Of a stretch of 43,893 nt of DNA, positions 25,901 through 32,445 are shown one piece after another. The stretch lies in IMG/VR virus record IMGVR_UViG_3300019763_000002, positions 1-43,893 of that record; one strand, 5' to 3'. The notes beneath the pieces are model-generated. The model was not told the origin of the DNA. It saw only the letters and a list, made by a program, of their open reading frames with translations, and searched no databases. Source of the stretch: a virus. Positions within the stretch are counted from its first letter, which is position 1. Every line of letters begins with the position of its first letter. A program made the translations under genes and the position numbers.

Positions 25901-26819
25901 TAGCCTCATTTGCATCATCAGCAAACCCTTGCCATTGCCCTGTCCACATTGCTATATCATTAGATATATTTCCAAGTTGACCACTTAAATTTTCAATGCC
26001 AGAGCCTATATTATCGACGGCACTGTTAAGCACTTCCGCCTCACCAACAAACTTGGTTATATTTGTTGTGGCATTTTCCATTGCCTGACCGAATGTTTTA
26101 GTTGTTTGATCTGCTAATTTTTGCGCCACTTGTTCATAGTCTTTTAATGCGTTAACCATGATTTCAGCTGTAATTCCACCAGTTGCAGCAAACGCTCGTA
26201 ATTCTCCACGAGTCATTTTTAACTTAGCAGCAAGCGCGTCCATGATTTTAGGCGCACCCTCAGCAACAGAGTTAAATTCATCACCACGTAAAGCGCCAGC
26301 CGCGAAACCTTGCGACAATTGACGAATAGCTCCGCTAACCTCACTAATTGGTTTGCCACCTGCCACAAATAGATTATTTAATGTTTTGGTAATGTTTAGT
26401 AGCTCGCCCTCTGTAACTCCTAAATCTTTTGTTGAGCGATTTAATTGAGCGTACAGGTCAACGGTATTTGTTAGCTCTGAGCGTGTGTTTTTAGATAGAT
26501 TTACAAGCTTTCCACGTACAGAAATTAATTCTTCTTCTGAATTTGTTACTTGTCGAATTTGCGAGTTGATATTCTTCCACGCATCAGATTGCTTGATTAT
26601 TTCGCTTGCTATACGTGAAGAGCCTATCGCTGTTAATGCAACGCCAGCTAAGCCAATAGTAGATTTTAGCGTCATAAAGTTAGTGTTAACTTTATCAACT
26701 GATTTATTGATACGACGCTCTGACGTTTCACCTTTACGCGCTAAGTTATCAAGCCCTTTCTCAGCTTGCTTTAAGCCTGTAACATCTGCTTTAAATCCAA
26801 TTGTTGCGAAAGTTGTCAT
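22977..26819 (-). CDS. Tape measure protein
   Basis: 1280 aa, the longest gene, as expected for the tail-length ruler. The N-terminus (ATIGFKADVTGLKQAEKGL; later FNSVAEGAPKIMDALAAKLK and LRAFAATGGI) is the conserved tape-measure domain. Long helical stretches rich in Ala, Gln and Glu alternate with hydrophobic segments near residues 330-390 and 590-650 that may cross the host membrane during DNA entry. It predicts a tail near 190 nm if the usual 0.15 nm per residue applies. No peptidase motif was recognised. Confidence 0.93.
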   Translation of the reverse strand: MTTFATIGFKADVTGLKQAEKGLDNLARKGETSERRINKSVDKVNTNFMTLKSTIGLAGVALTAIGSSRIASEIIKQSDAWKNINSQIRQVTNSEEELISVRGKLVNLSKNTRSELTNTVDLYAQLNRSTKDLGVTEGELLNITKTLNNLFVAGGKPISEVSGAIRQLSQGFAAGALRGDEFNSVAEGAPKIMDALAAKLKMTRGELRAFAATGGITAEIMVNALKDYEQVAQKLADQTTKTFGQAMENATTNITKFVGEAEVLNSAVDNIGSGIENLSGQLGNISNDIAMWTGQWQGFADDANEAINSTESNFRQQFLALGAITDETMKFLGNAFLSLPANIRAMTKILAVELGFVISVLSAKARLILDTLASPFAAIPATVEAHITAFGNVLGARLAGIVEKAKIYGLQIKDALNPFDGDTFDHKKALKEAEKLANDMSNAYLKAADDQIDAATRARDEQIATAIETADVKIQYANMARDSVITSIMAERDATLSVYSEVKTESNKKTKSIIDNSNKITKAVKKQNKEIDEWAKMSELAADRLDQAFESVWSNMFNGFESMKDSLINSFKQMIAQMIHQATTKKILLSLGIGDGGGAGATAGKGMLDSLGLASIASKIPMAAAIYTASSWLSKQLGGDGTIGGLLGGLTGGLFGSSYKPKDTRLDLGVSSAGASGSTTLIEKGRKSLFRGSKTRTTETALDVDAINSIFDSMKASILDAAKLFDITEVKTTIADSFGALGKFIDDDTKRWLDGSSTVVTKSVEEFINGFSTSMSVSIKDMSEEEVQQTISEWVAKTTNGMVDAVFGGMLDEFKKEGELSSDTLDRIVSNFNAFSAVSERLNLNFGLVGKEAAIASTNIVELAGGLDNLASLSSQYYQSFFSEQEQLAQLTEGLNTSFNELGLSIPATRDGFRALIEGLDLTTESGQEMFATLMQLVPGLDAYYNAIKNGQTNAINDAMAAIRESVSLEKERANVILQSSRDAFSAEMSRIETQRSAVLANQSAAEAVLDNAKSALSSAFESRKSGLQSVISSMSALATRLSGAASVNNNDVAGALSKARKGDFSSAQTLSGQLPSANEFSSAAAFRVAQATAKNQLKSIADLASGRASSAQSQIAALDRQYNQLVGINDNTLSLNDAITQYQEAQLALDGLNTEELLNQLSIQEEAAIALLDIAEQNYLDEITRLDLIVENAQVQIDLLNGISENTLTTAQAIEALNAAILQAQTVTVDNPVANPSPVDPVKAEENEALMRQMNKNTKKTAEILQRMELGGLDTRVIA

Positions 26820-26855
26820 AAAAAGTCACCATATAAATAATATTGTTAGTATATC

Positions 26856-26895
26856 AACTGGTCGTACCACTTAGCAATTAAGACTGTGTTAGTAT
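26856..26895 (+). promoter_or_regulatory. FadR-like operator/promoter module, copy P4
   Basis: Operator AACTGGTCGTACCACTT (26856-26872), 17 bp, TGT and the -10 TAGTAT (26890-26895). Predicted start about 26902, 20 nt before the ATG at 26922. It lies just upstream of the divergent tape-measure start codon, so a protein bound here could also affect minus-strand read-through. Confidence 0.8.
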
Positions 26896-26921
26896 TTAAA
26901 AAAACAACGGAGGATATGAAT

Positions 26922-27122
26922 ATGAATAAAAAAGAAGCAGCTATTGTTGGTGCATATACTGGGATTTTAATCGGTGATTTTTCAGATATGCACAAATATA
27001 TTGAGGAAAAGCTAGGGCGACCTGTATTTACCCATGAATTGGCAAATAGTGGAACTGTAAAGAAAATAAAAAATGCTTCTAAAAATGATTTTTTAGAAAT
27101 TTGCCAAAACCTTAAGGATTAA
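26922..27122 (+). CDS. DUF7736-like small phage protein, 66 aa
   Basis: Start chosen at the second of two close ATGs, 8 bp after CGGAGG. The sequence AAIVGAYTGILIGDFSDMHK then YIEEKLGRPVFTHEL is a phrase I recall from a widespread family of small phage proteins (DUF7736 type) of unknown role. It is the first gene of the P4 island, which sits between the tape-measure and tail-chaperone genes. Confidence 0.7.
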   Translation: MNKKEAAIVGAYTGILIGDFSDMHKYIEEKLGRPVFTHELANSGTVKKIKNASKNDFLEICQNLKD

Positions 27123-27123
27123 C

Positions 27124-27306
27124 ATGCTACCACCCGACAGAAGATACCATTGCCGCGGCTTGTGGTATAAAAAAGGCTTATTTGATTTTATGTATTATTG
27201 GCTTGATGATAAATGGGTTAGAAGCTCAGAGACAGAGCAAGAAATAATCGACGAAGTTAAACGAGAAAAACGAATTGAAGATAATTTAAATAAAAAAGCC
27301 TCATAA
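27124..27306 (+). CDS. Hypothetical protein, 60 aa
   Basis: A Trp/Tyr-rich N-terminal half (CRGLWYKKGLFDFMYYWLDD) and a charged helical C-terminus. It starts 1 bp after the previous stop, and its own stop lies in the loop of the bidirectional terminator. No family recognised. Confidence 0.6.
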   Translation: MLPPDRRYHCRGLWYKKGLFDFMYYWLDDKWVRSSETEQEIIDEVKREKRIEDNLNKKAS

Positions 27307-27320
27307 CGAGGCTTTATTTT
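27295..27320. terminator. Bidirectional terminator containing both stop codons
   Basis: AAAGCCTC-ATAAC-GAGGCTTT followed by ATTTTT on the plus strand and preceded by A residues that give a U-tract on the minus strand. The plus-strand stop (27304-27306) and the minus-strand stop (27301-27303) both fall in the hairpin, a very compact convergent end between the P4 island and the tail-chaperone transcript. Confidence 0.85.
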
Positions 27321-27768
27321 TACGTAGAATATTTTTAGCATTTAAAGCGGCTTGTGCTTTTATTTCTTGCTCTTGTTCTTCTGTTAATTCTGGTGAGTAT
27401 GGTGAAGCACAACTAATATCATCTGCTCGTCTACTCATGTTAACATAAGCTTTTGACATGTTGATTATCTGTTCAGACTCCCAGCCATCAACTTCTGAGC
27501 CACTTCTTCGACAATAAGCATCTAACTCTTGCCATGTCAAAGGTATTGCGCCGCTCATACCAGATAAACAAATACCGCATTTCTGCCAATGACTAACAAG
27601 ATATTCACCACCTTTTACTGATGGCATTTCTCGTCGATAATCACCTTTTGGCATCAATTCAATACGTGAATTTACTTTGTCAGTTTTTGAGTTTGGAGGC
27701 TTTGGTCTACCCTGCAACCAAGCTAAATATTCAGCATATAAGACTAAGCTTTCACTTAGTCTTTGATA
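27301..27768 (-). CDS. Tail assembly chaperone T domain (frameshift product)
   Basis: This frame is read by -1 slippage from the G gene. From the slip codon it runs TAT CAA AGA without a stop for 155 codons and joins as ...ENFYQRLSESLVLYAEYLAW. Its only internal start is a TTG at 27717 without a good ribosome binding site, so independent translation is unlikely. The fusion would be about 290 aa, like lambda gpGT, which coats the tape measure protein and recruits tail tube subunits. The domain holds CGICLSGMSGAIPLTWQELD. Confidence 0.75.
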   Translation of the reverse strand, partial: YQRLSESLVLYAEYLAWLQGRPKPPNSKTDKVNSRIELMPKGDYRREMPSVKGGEYLVSHWQKCGICLSGMSGAIPLTWQELDAYCRRSGSEVDGWESEQIINMSKAYVNMSRRADDISCASPYSPELTEEQEQEIKAQAALNAKNILRKNKASL

Positions 27769-27774
27769 AAATTT
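27742..27774 (-). promoter_or_regulatory. Programmed -1 frameshift signal
   Basis: On the minus strand the in-frame heptamer A-AAT-TTT (27774-27768) fits the X-XXY-YYZ rule. Six nt later a perfect 7-bp hairpin follows, GACTAAG-TGAAAG-CTTAGTC (27761-27742), which contains the zero-frame stop TAA. The -1 frame is open on both sides. Signal, spacing and gene context (tail chaperones before the tape measure) all match the known G/GT system. Confidence 0.85.
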
Positions 27775-28172
27775 TCTTTTTCAGATATAAAATCGCCCAC
27801 TTGCACACGAATATCTTTATACTTCATATATAATTCAAACGCAGCCTTTTGGCTAAACTCTAAAGTTTTGCCGTCATCACCGGGTATATTTTTAAATCCA
27901 ACGGTCAATTTAGAATATAACTCGCAAGCTTCACGTACATTTTTTTCTAAATCAATTTCACTAGCGTTATTCTTTTGACGACGAAGTTCTTTAGCTTTTT
28001 TCTGAATTTCTTTTGTATAAACATCAGAGTCAGAGCCAAGCAACGAAATTGTGATCGCTTTTGTTTCTTTTTCGTCTAAATAAACAGGTGTTTTTGTCAC
28101 TGGATGTAACAAGTGTAATTCTGAGCCAGCGTTTGCATGTGACACAGTATCAAATACATTTAAGTTAAACAT
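27756..28172 (-). CDS. Tail assembly chaperone G
   Basis: 138 aa, between the tail tube gene and the T frame, the place of lambda gpG. Mostly helical and charged with AITISLLGSDSDVYTKEIQK in the first half; small chaperones of this kind diverge quickly, so the call rests on order, size and the frameshift signal at its end. Its leader contains a pseudoknot-like fold (28179-28260), and its ribosome binding site AAAGGG sits in a hairpin loop. Confidence 0.75.
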   Translation of the reverse strand: MFNLNVFDTVSHANAGSELHLLHPVTKTPVYLDEKETKAITISLLGSDSDVYTKEIQKKAKELRRQKNNASEIDLEKNVREACELYSKLTVGFKNIPGDDGKTLEFSQKAAFELYMKYKDIRVQVGDFISEKENFIKD

Positions 28173-28178
28173 TATAGT

Positions 28179-28260
28179 TTACCCTTTAACTATCCCGATA
28201 AAATTTGTGGCAGCTTGCATCGGGTGTAACAAGTTTTCGACTGCGCGAGTCTAGCCACAA
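28179..28260 (-). promoter_or_regulatory. Pseudoknot-like mRNA leader of the tail chaperone gene
   Basis: In minus-strand order: TTGTGGC (28260-28254), hairpin GACT-CGCGC-AGTC, CCCGAT (28224-28219), GCCACAA (28211-28205), ATCGGG (28199-28194). The two pairs interleave, which is the order of an H-type pseudoknot. It is followed by ATAGTT-loop-AACTAT, with the Shine-Dalgarno AAAGGG in the loop, then the start codon. This could be a translational control element. Pairings are perfect, but only this one sequence supports them. Confidence 0.45.
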
Positions 28261-28270
28261 GTGAATTATG

Positions 28271-28310
28271 CACTGGTCGGAGCAGTTGGGCAAATAATGT
28301 GTGTTATGAT
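28271..28310 (+). promoter_or_regulatory. FadR-like operator/promoter module, copy P5
   Basis: Operator CACTGGTCGGAGCAGTT (28271-28287), 17 bp, TGT and the -10 TATGAT (28305-28310). Predicted start about 28317, 24 nt before the ATG of the PAPS-reductase-like gene. It drives the five-gene IbrA/EctC-like/IbrB cassette. Confidence 0.8.
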
Positions 28311-28340
28311 GCTTTTCAAGTTAATTGATTAGGGGTTTAT

Positions 28341-29672
28341 ATGAAAAGAGTATATAAAGACAAGAATGTTTTTGATGCAGCTTATGAAAGGATGGATTTC
28401 ATTTGGAAGAATTTCGAGCGTGTATATTTAAGTCTTTCAGGCGGCAAAGATTCTGGCGTAATGATGAATCTATGTCTTAAATACATGAGAGAAAATAAAG
28501 ATATCGTCGCGGGAAGGAAACTTGGCATCCAAATAATGGATAATGAAGCTAATTATGATGAATCGATAGAGTTTATGGAGCGTATAATAAATGACAATAT
28601 AGAATATCTTGATGTTTATTGGTGCTGTCTTCCGATTACATTACCTTGCACAGTATCCGCTTATCATATGGATTGGCAGTGCTGGGGTGAAAGAGACAAA
28701 GATCGCTGGATAAGGCCAATGTATGATTATCCGTATGTTGTAAATATGTCAAATCACCCTTTTGGTGATTTATTCAAAGAGGATATGGGTTATGATGAAT
28801 TTTGGGATATGTTCGCAGAATGGTATAGTCAAGGCAAATCTTGCGCCAATATGATAGGCATTAGAACCCAGGAGTCATTAAATCGCTTCAGAGCATTGAT
28901 GAATGAAAGAAAGCAAACAGTTAAAGGTCGCATGTGGACAAAGAAAAACACAGAACACACGTATAATGTTTATCCGATTTATGATTGGAAAGTTGATGAT
29001 GTTTGGATTTCTACAGGGCAATATGACTGGGATTACAACAAGCTTTACGACTTATTTTACAAAGCAGGAATTCCAATAAACTCTATGCGTGTTGCATCAC
29101 CTTTTATGAGTGAAGCAAAGTCGAGTTTAGGGCTTTACCGAGTTATAAATCCACATATATGGGCTAGATTATGCGCCAGGGTTCAGGGTGCTAATTTTGT
29201 CGCGACATATGGCAAGCAGCTTGATTACAAATCGATAAAATTACCTGATGGGCATACATGGAAATCATTTGTTAAGTTTCTTCTTGATACTCTACCTCAA
29301 GAGTCAGCAGAAAATTTTAAATTGCGCTTTGCTCAATCAATAAAGTTCTGGGCTAGAGTTGGGCGCGGGTTGCATGATGATGTAATTGAAGAGCTTAGAA
29401 GTATTGGCGTTAAGTTTAGGTTGAATGGATTAACCCCCCACGGCTCTAAAAAGCTTAGTCGGGTGTGTATAACGGTGCCGCCAGACCACGTTGACGGGCT
29501 TAAAAAAAATAACAGCGATGTTACAAGCTGGAAACGATTCGCTATAACGATATTGAAGAATGACCACACATGTAAATACATGGGGTTACAACCAACACAT
29601 GAGCAAGCAAAAAGACAGCGCGCGATCATGGAGAAATACAAAAATATAGGGATAAAAGGAGAAAAGAAATGA
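28341..29672 (+). CDS. PAPS-reductase-like DUF3440 protein (IbrA type)
   Basis: 443 aa. The PP-loop SLSGGKDS at residues 31-38 binds a nucleotide in the adenine-nucleotide alpha-hydrolase fold; NMIGIRTQESLNR and FYKAGIPINSMRVASPFM are typical of the phage/IbrA-type DUF3440 branch. Family members pair with ParB-like IbrB, as here, and in E. coli IbrA/IbrB affect gene expression. True PAPS reduction is unproven; AMP-transfer or sulfur chemistry is possible. It is the first gene of the P5 cassette and overlaps the next by 4 bp. The C-terminus has an ITILKNDHTCKYMGLQPT segment echoed in the gene at 30945. Confidence 0.85.
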   Translation: MKRVYKDKNVFDAAYERMDFIWKNFERVYLSLSGGKDSGVMMNLCLKYMRENKDIVAGRKLGIQIMDNEANYDESIEFMERIINDNIEYLDVYWCCLPITLPCTVSAYHMDWQCWGERDKDRWIRPMYDYPYVVNMSNHPFGDLFKEDMGYDEFWDMFAEWYSQGKSCANMIGIRTQESLNRFRALMNERKQTVKGRMWTKKNTEHTYNVYPIYDWKVDDVWISTGQYDWDYNKLYDLFYKAGIPINSMRVASPFMSEAKSSLGLYRVINPHIWARLCARVQGANFVATYGKQLDYKSIKLPDGHTWKSFVKFLLDTLPQESAENFKLRFAQSIKFWARVGRGLHDDVIEELRSIGVKFRLNGLTPHGSKKLSRVCITVPPDHVDGLKKNNSDVTSWKRFAITILKNDHTCKYMGLQPTHEQAKRQRAIMEKYKNIGIKGEKK

Positions 29673-30061
29673 AAGTAGTTAACTATAAAAATCTAGAGAA
29701 AGAAAGAGTTGTTGAATTCCATGCGGGTGTCAGTCATAGAATAATTCTAAAAAGTGACAACATGGGTTTTGGCTTGACTAGAACAACAATATTACCTGAA
29801 GCTGGCAGAGTTTTTCAGCATTATAAGAATCATCAAGAATCTTGCTATTGTGTCAATGGCTTGGCTATCCTTGAATGCGCTGAAACAGGTAAGCAACACT
29901 TCATTAAGCCAGGGGACACTTATATTCTTGCAAATAATGAACCTCATTATTTTACAGCGTTAGAAGAGACTGTTCTTATTTGCTCATGGAATCCACCATT
30001 AATTGGTAAAGAGGTCCATAGAAAAGATGGTTCATATTCAACTGACGGGAGTAACGACTAA
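29669..30061 (+). CDS. Ectoine-synthase-like cupin (EctC family)
   Basis: 130 aa, the full EctC length. HYKNHQES, GDTYILANNEPHYF and WNPPLIGKEVHRKDGSY follow ectoine synthase closely. From memory of the Paenibacillus lautus enzyme, the iron ligands Glu57, Tyr85 and His93 are present at the same positions, as are Tyr52, His55, Gly64, Leu87, Glu115 and His117; Phe107 is Trp here. EctC closes N-gamma-acetyl-diaminobutyrate to ectoine. No ectA or ectB is in the genome, so it may use a host precursor or another substrate. It overlaps both neighbours. Confidence 0.8.
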   Translation: MKVVNYKNLEKERVVEFHAGVSHRIILKSDNMGFGLTRTTILPEAGRVFQHYKNHQESCYCVNGLAILECAETGKQHFIKPGDTYILANNEPHYFTALEETVLICSWNPPLIGKEVHRKDGSYSTDGSND

Positions 30062-30588
30062 TGACAAAATTTAAATCACCGGTTTACAATGTAATACCAG
30101 TTCCAATTGAAAAGGTTACTGCTAACGACTACAACCCTAACAGCGTAGCCCCACCTGAAATGGCGTTACTGGAAACATCAATCTGGGAAGATGGGTACAC
30201 TCAACCAGTTGTTACCGTTTACGACAAAGAAAATGATAAGTATGTTGTTGTTGATGGTTTCCATCGTTTTCTCACATTAAAAAACTCAAAGCGTATATTG
30301 GAGCGAGAGGGAGGTGTTTTACCTTGTGTTGTTCTTGATAAAGAAATGCACGACCGTATGGCATCAACAATTAGACACAATAGAGCTAGGGGTTCACACA
30401 ACATTGAGTTGATGAGTACAATAGTTTCAGAGCTTGTCGAGATGGGTAAAGGGGATAGATGGATTTGTCAGCACGTAGGTATGTCACCTGACGAGCTACT
30501 TAGAATGAAGCAAATAACAGGTATTGCCGCATTATTCCAAAATAAGGATTTTTCTGATAGTTGGGAAGTAGAGGATGAGGAAGTTTAA
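30061..30588 (+). CDS. ParB-like nuclease-domain protein (IbrB type)
   Basis: 175 aa. IEKVTANDYNPNSV starts the ParB/Srx-like fold, and YVVVDGFHRFLTLK (residues 61-74) is the ParB box, where known members bind or hydrolyse nucleotides. TIRHNRARGSHNIELM and MGKGDRWICQHVGMSPDELL form a helical DNA-binding-like part. It belongs with the PAPS-reductase-like gene as in IbrA/IbrB pairs, here with the EctC-like gene between them. It overlaps the upstream stop by one base and the next gene by 14 bp. Confidence 0.8.
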   Translation: MTKFKSPVYNVIPVPIEKVTANDYNPNSVAPPEMALLETSIWEDGYTQPVVTVYDKENDKYVVVDGFHRFLTLKNSKRILEREGGVLPCVVLDKEMHDRMASTIRHNRARGSHNIELMSTIVSELVEMGKGDRWICQHVGMSPDELLRMKQITGIAALFQNKDFSDSWEVEDEEV

Positions 30589-30985
30589 AAGAGTTTGGCA
30601 TCCTTATGAAAATTGGGAAGAGGTAAAGTTTAACATGTGGGGGTCTGTCAATGACAGGTCCTCATGGATAAAAAAAGCAGTTATTTTTACTAGTGACCAC
30701 AAATTATACGGAACTTATATGCAAAAAGTCGTAAATGAGTGGCCTATAAGTTGTGAAAACGCATTAACTGATTATTACATGAATAGAAAGGCGTGGATTG
30801 GTCATGCTGCTTGCGCTATGGCCATGAATTGTCCCGAAGATATAACGAGGCAGGCTTGGAAAGAATTAAGTTATGAGCAACAATATTTGGCAAATCAGGA
30901 AGCAATCAGAGCAATACGAACATGGGAGAACATGTATATCGAGAGTGAACAGTTACGTGAAAGTATGGGAGGAACGCTGCTATGA
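30575..30985 (+). CDS. Cassette protein, 136 aa, unknown
   Basis: Aromatic-rich alpha-helical protein (RVWHPYENWEEVKFNMWGSV), with TDYYMNRKAWIGHAACAMAM in the middle. Its start overlaps the IbrB-like gene by 14 bp, which ties it to the cassette. I recall similar small proteins beside phage DUF3440/ParB pairs but cannot name a family. No membrane or zinc features. Probably a partner of the IbrA/IbrB-like proteins. Confidence 0.7.
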   Translation: MRKFKRVWHPYENWEEVKFNMWGSVNDRSSWIKKAVIFTSDHKLYGTYMQKVVNEWPISCENALTDYYMNRKAWIGHAACAMAMNCPEDITRQAWKELSYEQQYLANQEAIRAIRTWENMYIESEQLRESMGGTLL

Positions 30986-31184
30986 AAATGGTATACCTGA
31001 CGAGATTGAAGCAGGGTTGATGAATTCTATGAGAGTTCCAAGCTACAAAGCGCTTGCTATGTGCATACTTAACAATGATCTTCATCTATACGGTGTAGGT
31101 TTTTCCCCGCATATAAGTCATTGGTACAGGGTGGTAAAACAAATAAACCAGCCTAAAACATCTCAGATTGATATGTTCGAGTAA
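30945..31184 (+). CDS. Cassette protein, about 79 aa
   Basis: The frame is open from 30873, but the coding signal begins near VWEERCYENGIPDEIEAGL; GTG codons at 30945 or 30957 are the likely starts, giving a short overlap with the gene upstream. The segment SYKALAMCILNNDLHLYGVG resembles the C-terminal SWKRFAITILKNDHTCKYMG of the DUF3440 protein in the same operon, so it may be a detached or duplicated domain of it. Ends in DMFE just before the terminator. Confidence 0.65.
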   Translation: MNSYVKVWEERCYENGIPDEIEAGLMNSMRVPSYKALAMCILNNDLHLYGVGFSPHISHWYRVVKQINQPKTSQIDMFE

Positions 31185-31186
31185 CA

Positions 31187-31214
31187 AAAAAGCCCTCAAT
31201 CAAGAGGGCTTTTT
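31187..31214. terminator. Bidirectional terminator of the P5 cassette and tail tube gene
   Basis: An 11-bp perfect stem AAAAAGCCCTC / GAGGGCTTTTT around AATCAA, 2 bp after the last cassette gene and 15 bp past the 3' end of the minus-strand tail tube gene. A runs on one side and T runs on the other make it work in both directions. Confidence 0.92.
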
Positions 31215-31229
31215 AATTTCTACCGCTAT

Positions 31230-31679
31230 TTACTGAATATCAATAATATTCGAGTTAATGCCGATATTTGTAGACGCTGAAACAATAGAGTTGATAGCAC
31301 CTGGGTTTTTATTGAAACCAAAAATTAAACCTTGGAAAGCATCAATGTCACCCTGTGGGTATTCGATTTTGATTGAATGCACTGTAAATTTAGCAGCACC
31401 ATTCGCACCAGCATCAAGCAGTAATTGGCCTGCATCAGTGGCATCTTTACCCATCTCGATTGCTAAAGAACCATTATCAGTAGCGCCTTTGTACTTTTCG
31501 ACTAAGCCTGTTTTAAGTGGCGTGTGGTTCACTTCTTCTTGTGAAGGACCGTATTCACCAATTGAAACAATTTCACCAACCTCAGTCCAAGTTAGGGCGT
31601 CATACCCAACCTTGTCTTCTGTCGCTGGTAGTGCGGCCGATACGCTTAATATCAGACCTGTACTAGTTTGAACAGCCAT
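31230..31679 (-). CDS. Major tail tube protein
   Basis: 149 aa. The N-terminus (TSTGLILSVSAALPATEDKV) and WTEVGEIVSIGEYGPSQEEV with later KGATDNGSLAIEMGKD are typical of siphovirus tail tube proteins of the lambda gpV/YSD1 kind. It is followed in the late order by the tail chaperones and tape measure, which confirms the role. It has a GAGGTAATA ribosome binding site and no extra C-terminal Ig domain. Confidence 0.85.
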   Translation of the reverse strand: MAVQTSTGLILSVSAALPATEDKVGYDALTWTEVGEIVSIGEYGPSQEEVNHTPLKTGLVEKYKGATDNGSLAIEMGKDATDAGQLLLDAGANGAAKFTVHSIKIEYPQGDIDAFQGLIFGFNKNPGAINSIVSASTNIGINSNIIDIQ

Positions 31680-31729
31680 GTATTACCTCTTACTATATAG
31701 TTAAATTTTACCCGATAAGAGCATTATAC

Positions 31730-31769
31730 AACTGGTCGTACCAGTTAGGCAAAGTTAGTGTGTTATAGT
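31730..31769 (+). promoter_or_regulatory. FadR-like operator/promoter module, copy P6 (best palindrome)
   Basis: Operator AACTGGTCGTACCAGTT (31730-31746) has perfect 7-bp arms, AACTGGT and ACCAGTT, around CGT. Then 17 bp, TGT and the -10 TATAGT (31764-31769). Predicted start about 31776, 22 nt before the only gene of this island. Confidence 0.85.
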
Positions 31770-31797
31770 TGGTTTTTATTATGCTAAGGAAGTAAAT

Positions 31798-32058
31798 ATG
31801 ACAAAACTAGCAAAGCCAACAAAGCAAGAGTGTTTAGATAAACTGAAAGATATGCAATCTGGATTAATTGATATAATTAGTTATGTAGAATCTTCTGATG
31901 ATGTCATTGATTTTAGTTTTTACGATTCTAGTATTGCTATAAAAAATACAATGAAAGAGATGTTTAAAAATGATTACGCAAAAGTATACGGATTAGGTAA
32001 TAACGTAATGATTGATACAAGGCTTAATATTAAGATAGATTTGAGAGTTAACCCCTAA
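31798..32058 (+). CDS. Hypothetical single-gene island protein, 86 aa
   Basis: The sole gene behind P6, with AAGGAAG before the ATG. Soluble, mixed alpha/beta, acidic N-terminal helix (TKQECLDKLKDMQSGLIDII). No family recognised. A whole promoter for one small gene suggests a dose-sensitive or conditionally useful product. Its end overlaps the convergent tail-completion gene by 11 bp. Confidence 0.65.
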   Translation: MTKLAKPTKQECLDKLKDMQSGLIDIISYVESSDDVIDFSFYDSSIAIKNTMKEMFKNDYAKVYGLGNNVMIDTRLNIKIDLRVNP

Positions 32059-32443
32059 CCTCCCTAACGCGCTTTTCAACAATCTGTGGAAAGTCATTAA
32101 TGGTCACTCGTACTACACCGCTCGGGGCTTGGTCTGAGTGGCCATCCTCTAATGGTTTTGCATATGGCGATGAGTTAGTAAAATAAAATGAAGCGTCATT
32201 ACTTAGTCCTCCAACCGTTACAGTCAACCTTCCTTGAGATTCCGTTATGTTTGTTTTTGCTTTATCAAAAGTGTAATCACCAGAGTTTAAAGCTGCTAAC
32301 CAGTTCGCCTGAAATACCCCAGTATCTTTTGGCGACGTAGTTATCATCTGATTGCTAACATCAAACATAGAACCTCTATAAACTTGATTTAGAGACATTT
32401 TATTTTTCTTAGCTATCTTTCGTAAGTCAGCGCTTAAACTCAT
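32048..32443 (-). CDS. HK97 gp10-like tail completion protein
   Basis: 131 aa. SPKDTGVFQANW and FTNSSPYAKPLEDGHSDQAP are the conserved blocks of the HK97 gp10/lambda gpZ-type family that finishes the tail end for head joining. It lies between the tail terminator gene and the tail tube gene, as expected. Starts 2 bp after the previous stop. Confidence 0.8.
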   Translation of the reverse strand: MSLSADLRKIAKKNKMSLNQVYRGSMFDVSNQMITTSPKDTGVFQANWLAALNSGDYTFDKAKTNITESQGRLTVTVGGLSNDASFYFTNSSPYAKPLEDGHSDQAPSGVVRVTINDFPQIVEKRVREVRG

Positions 32444-32445
32444 AA

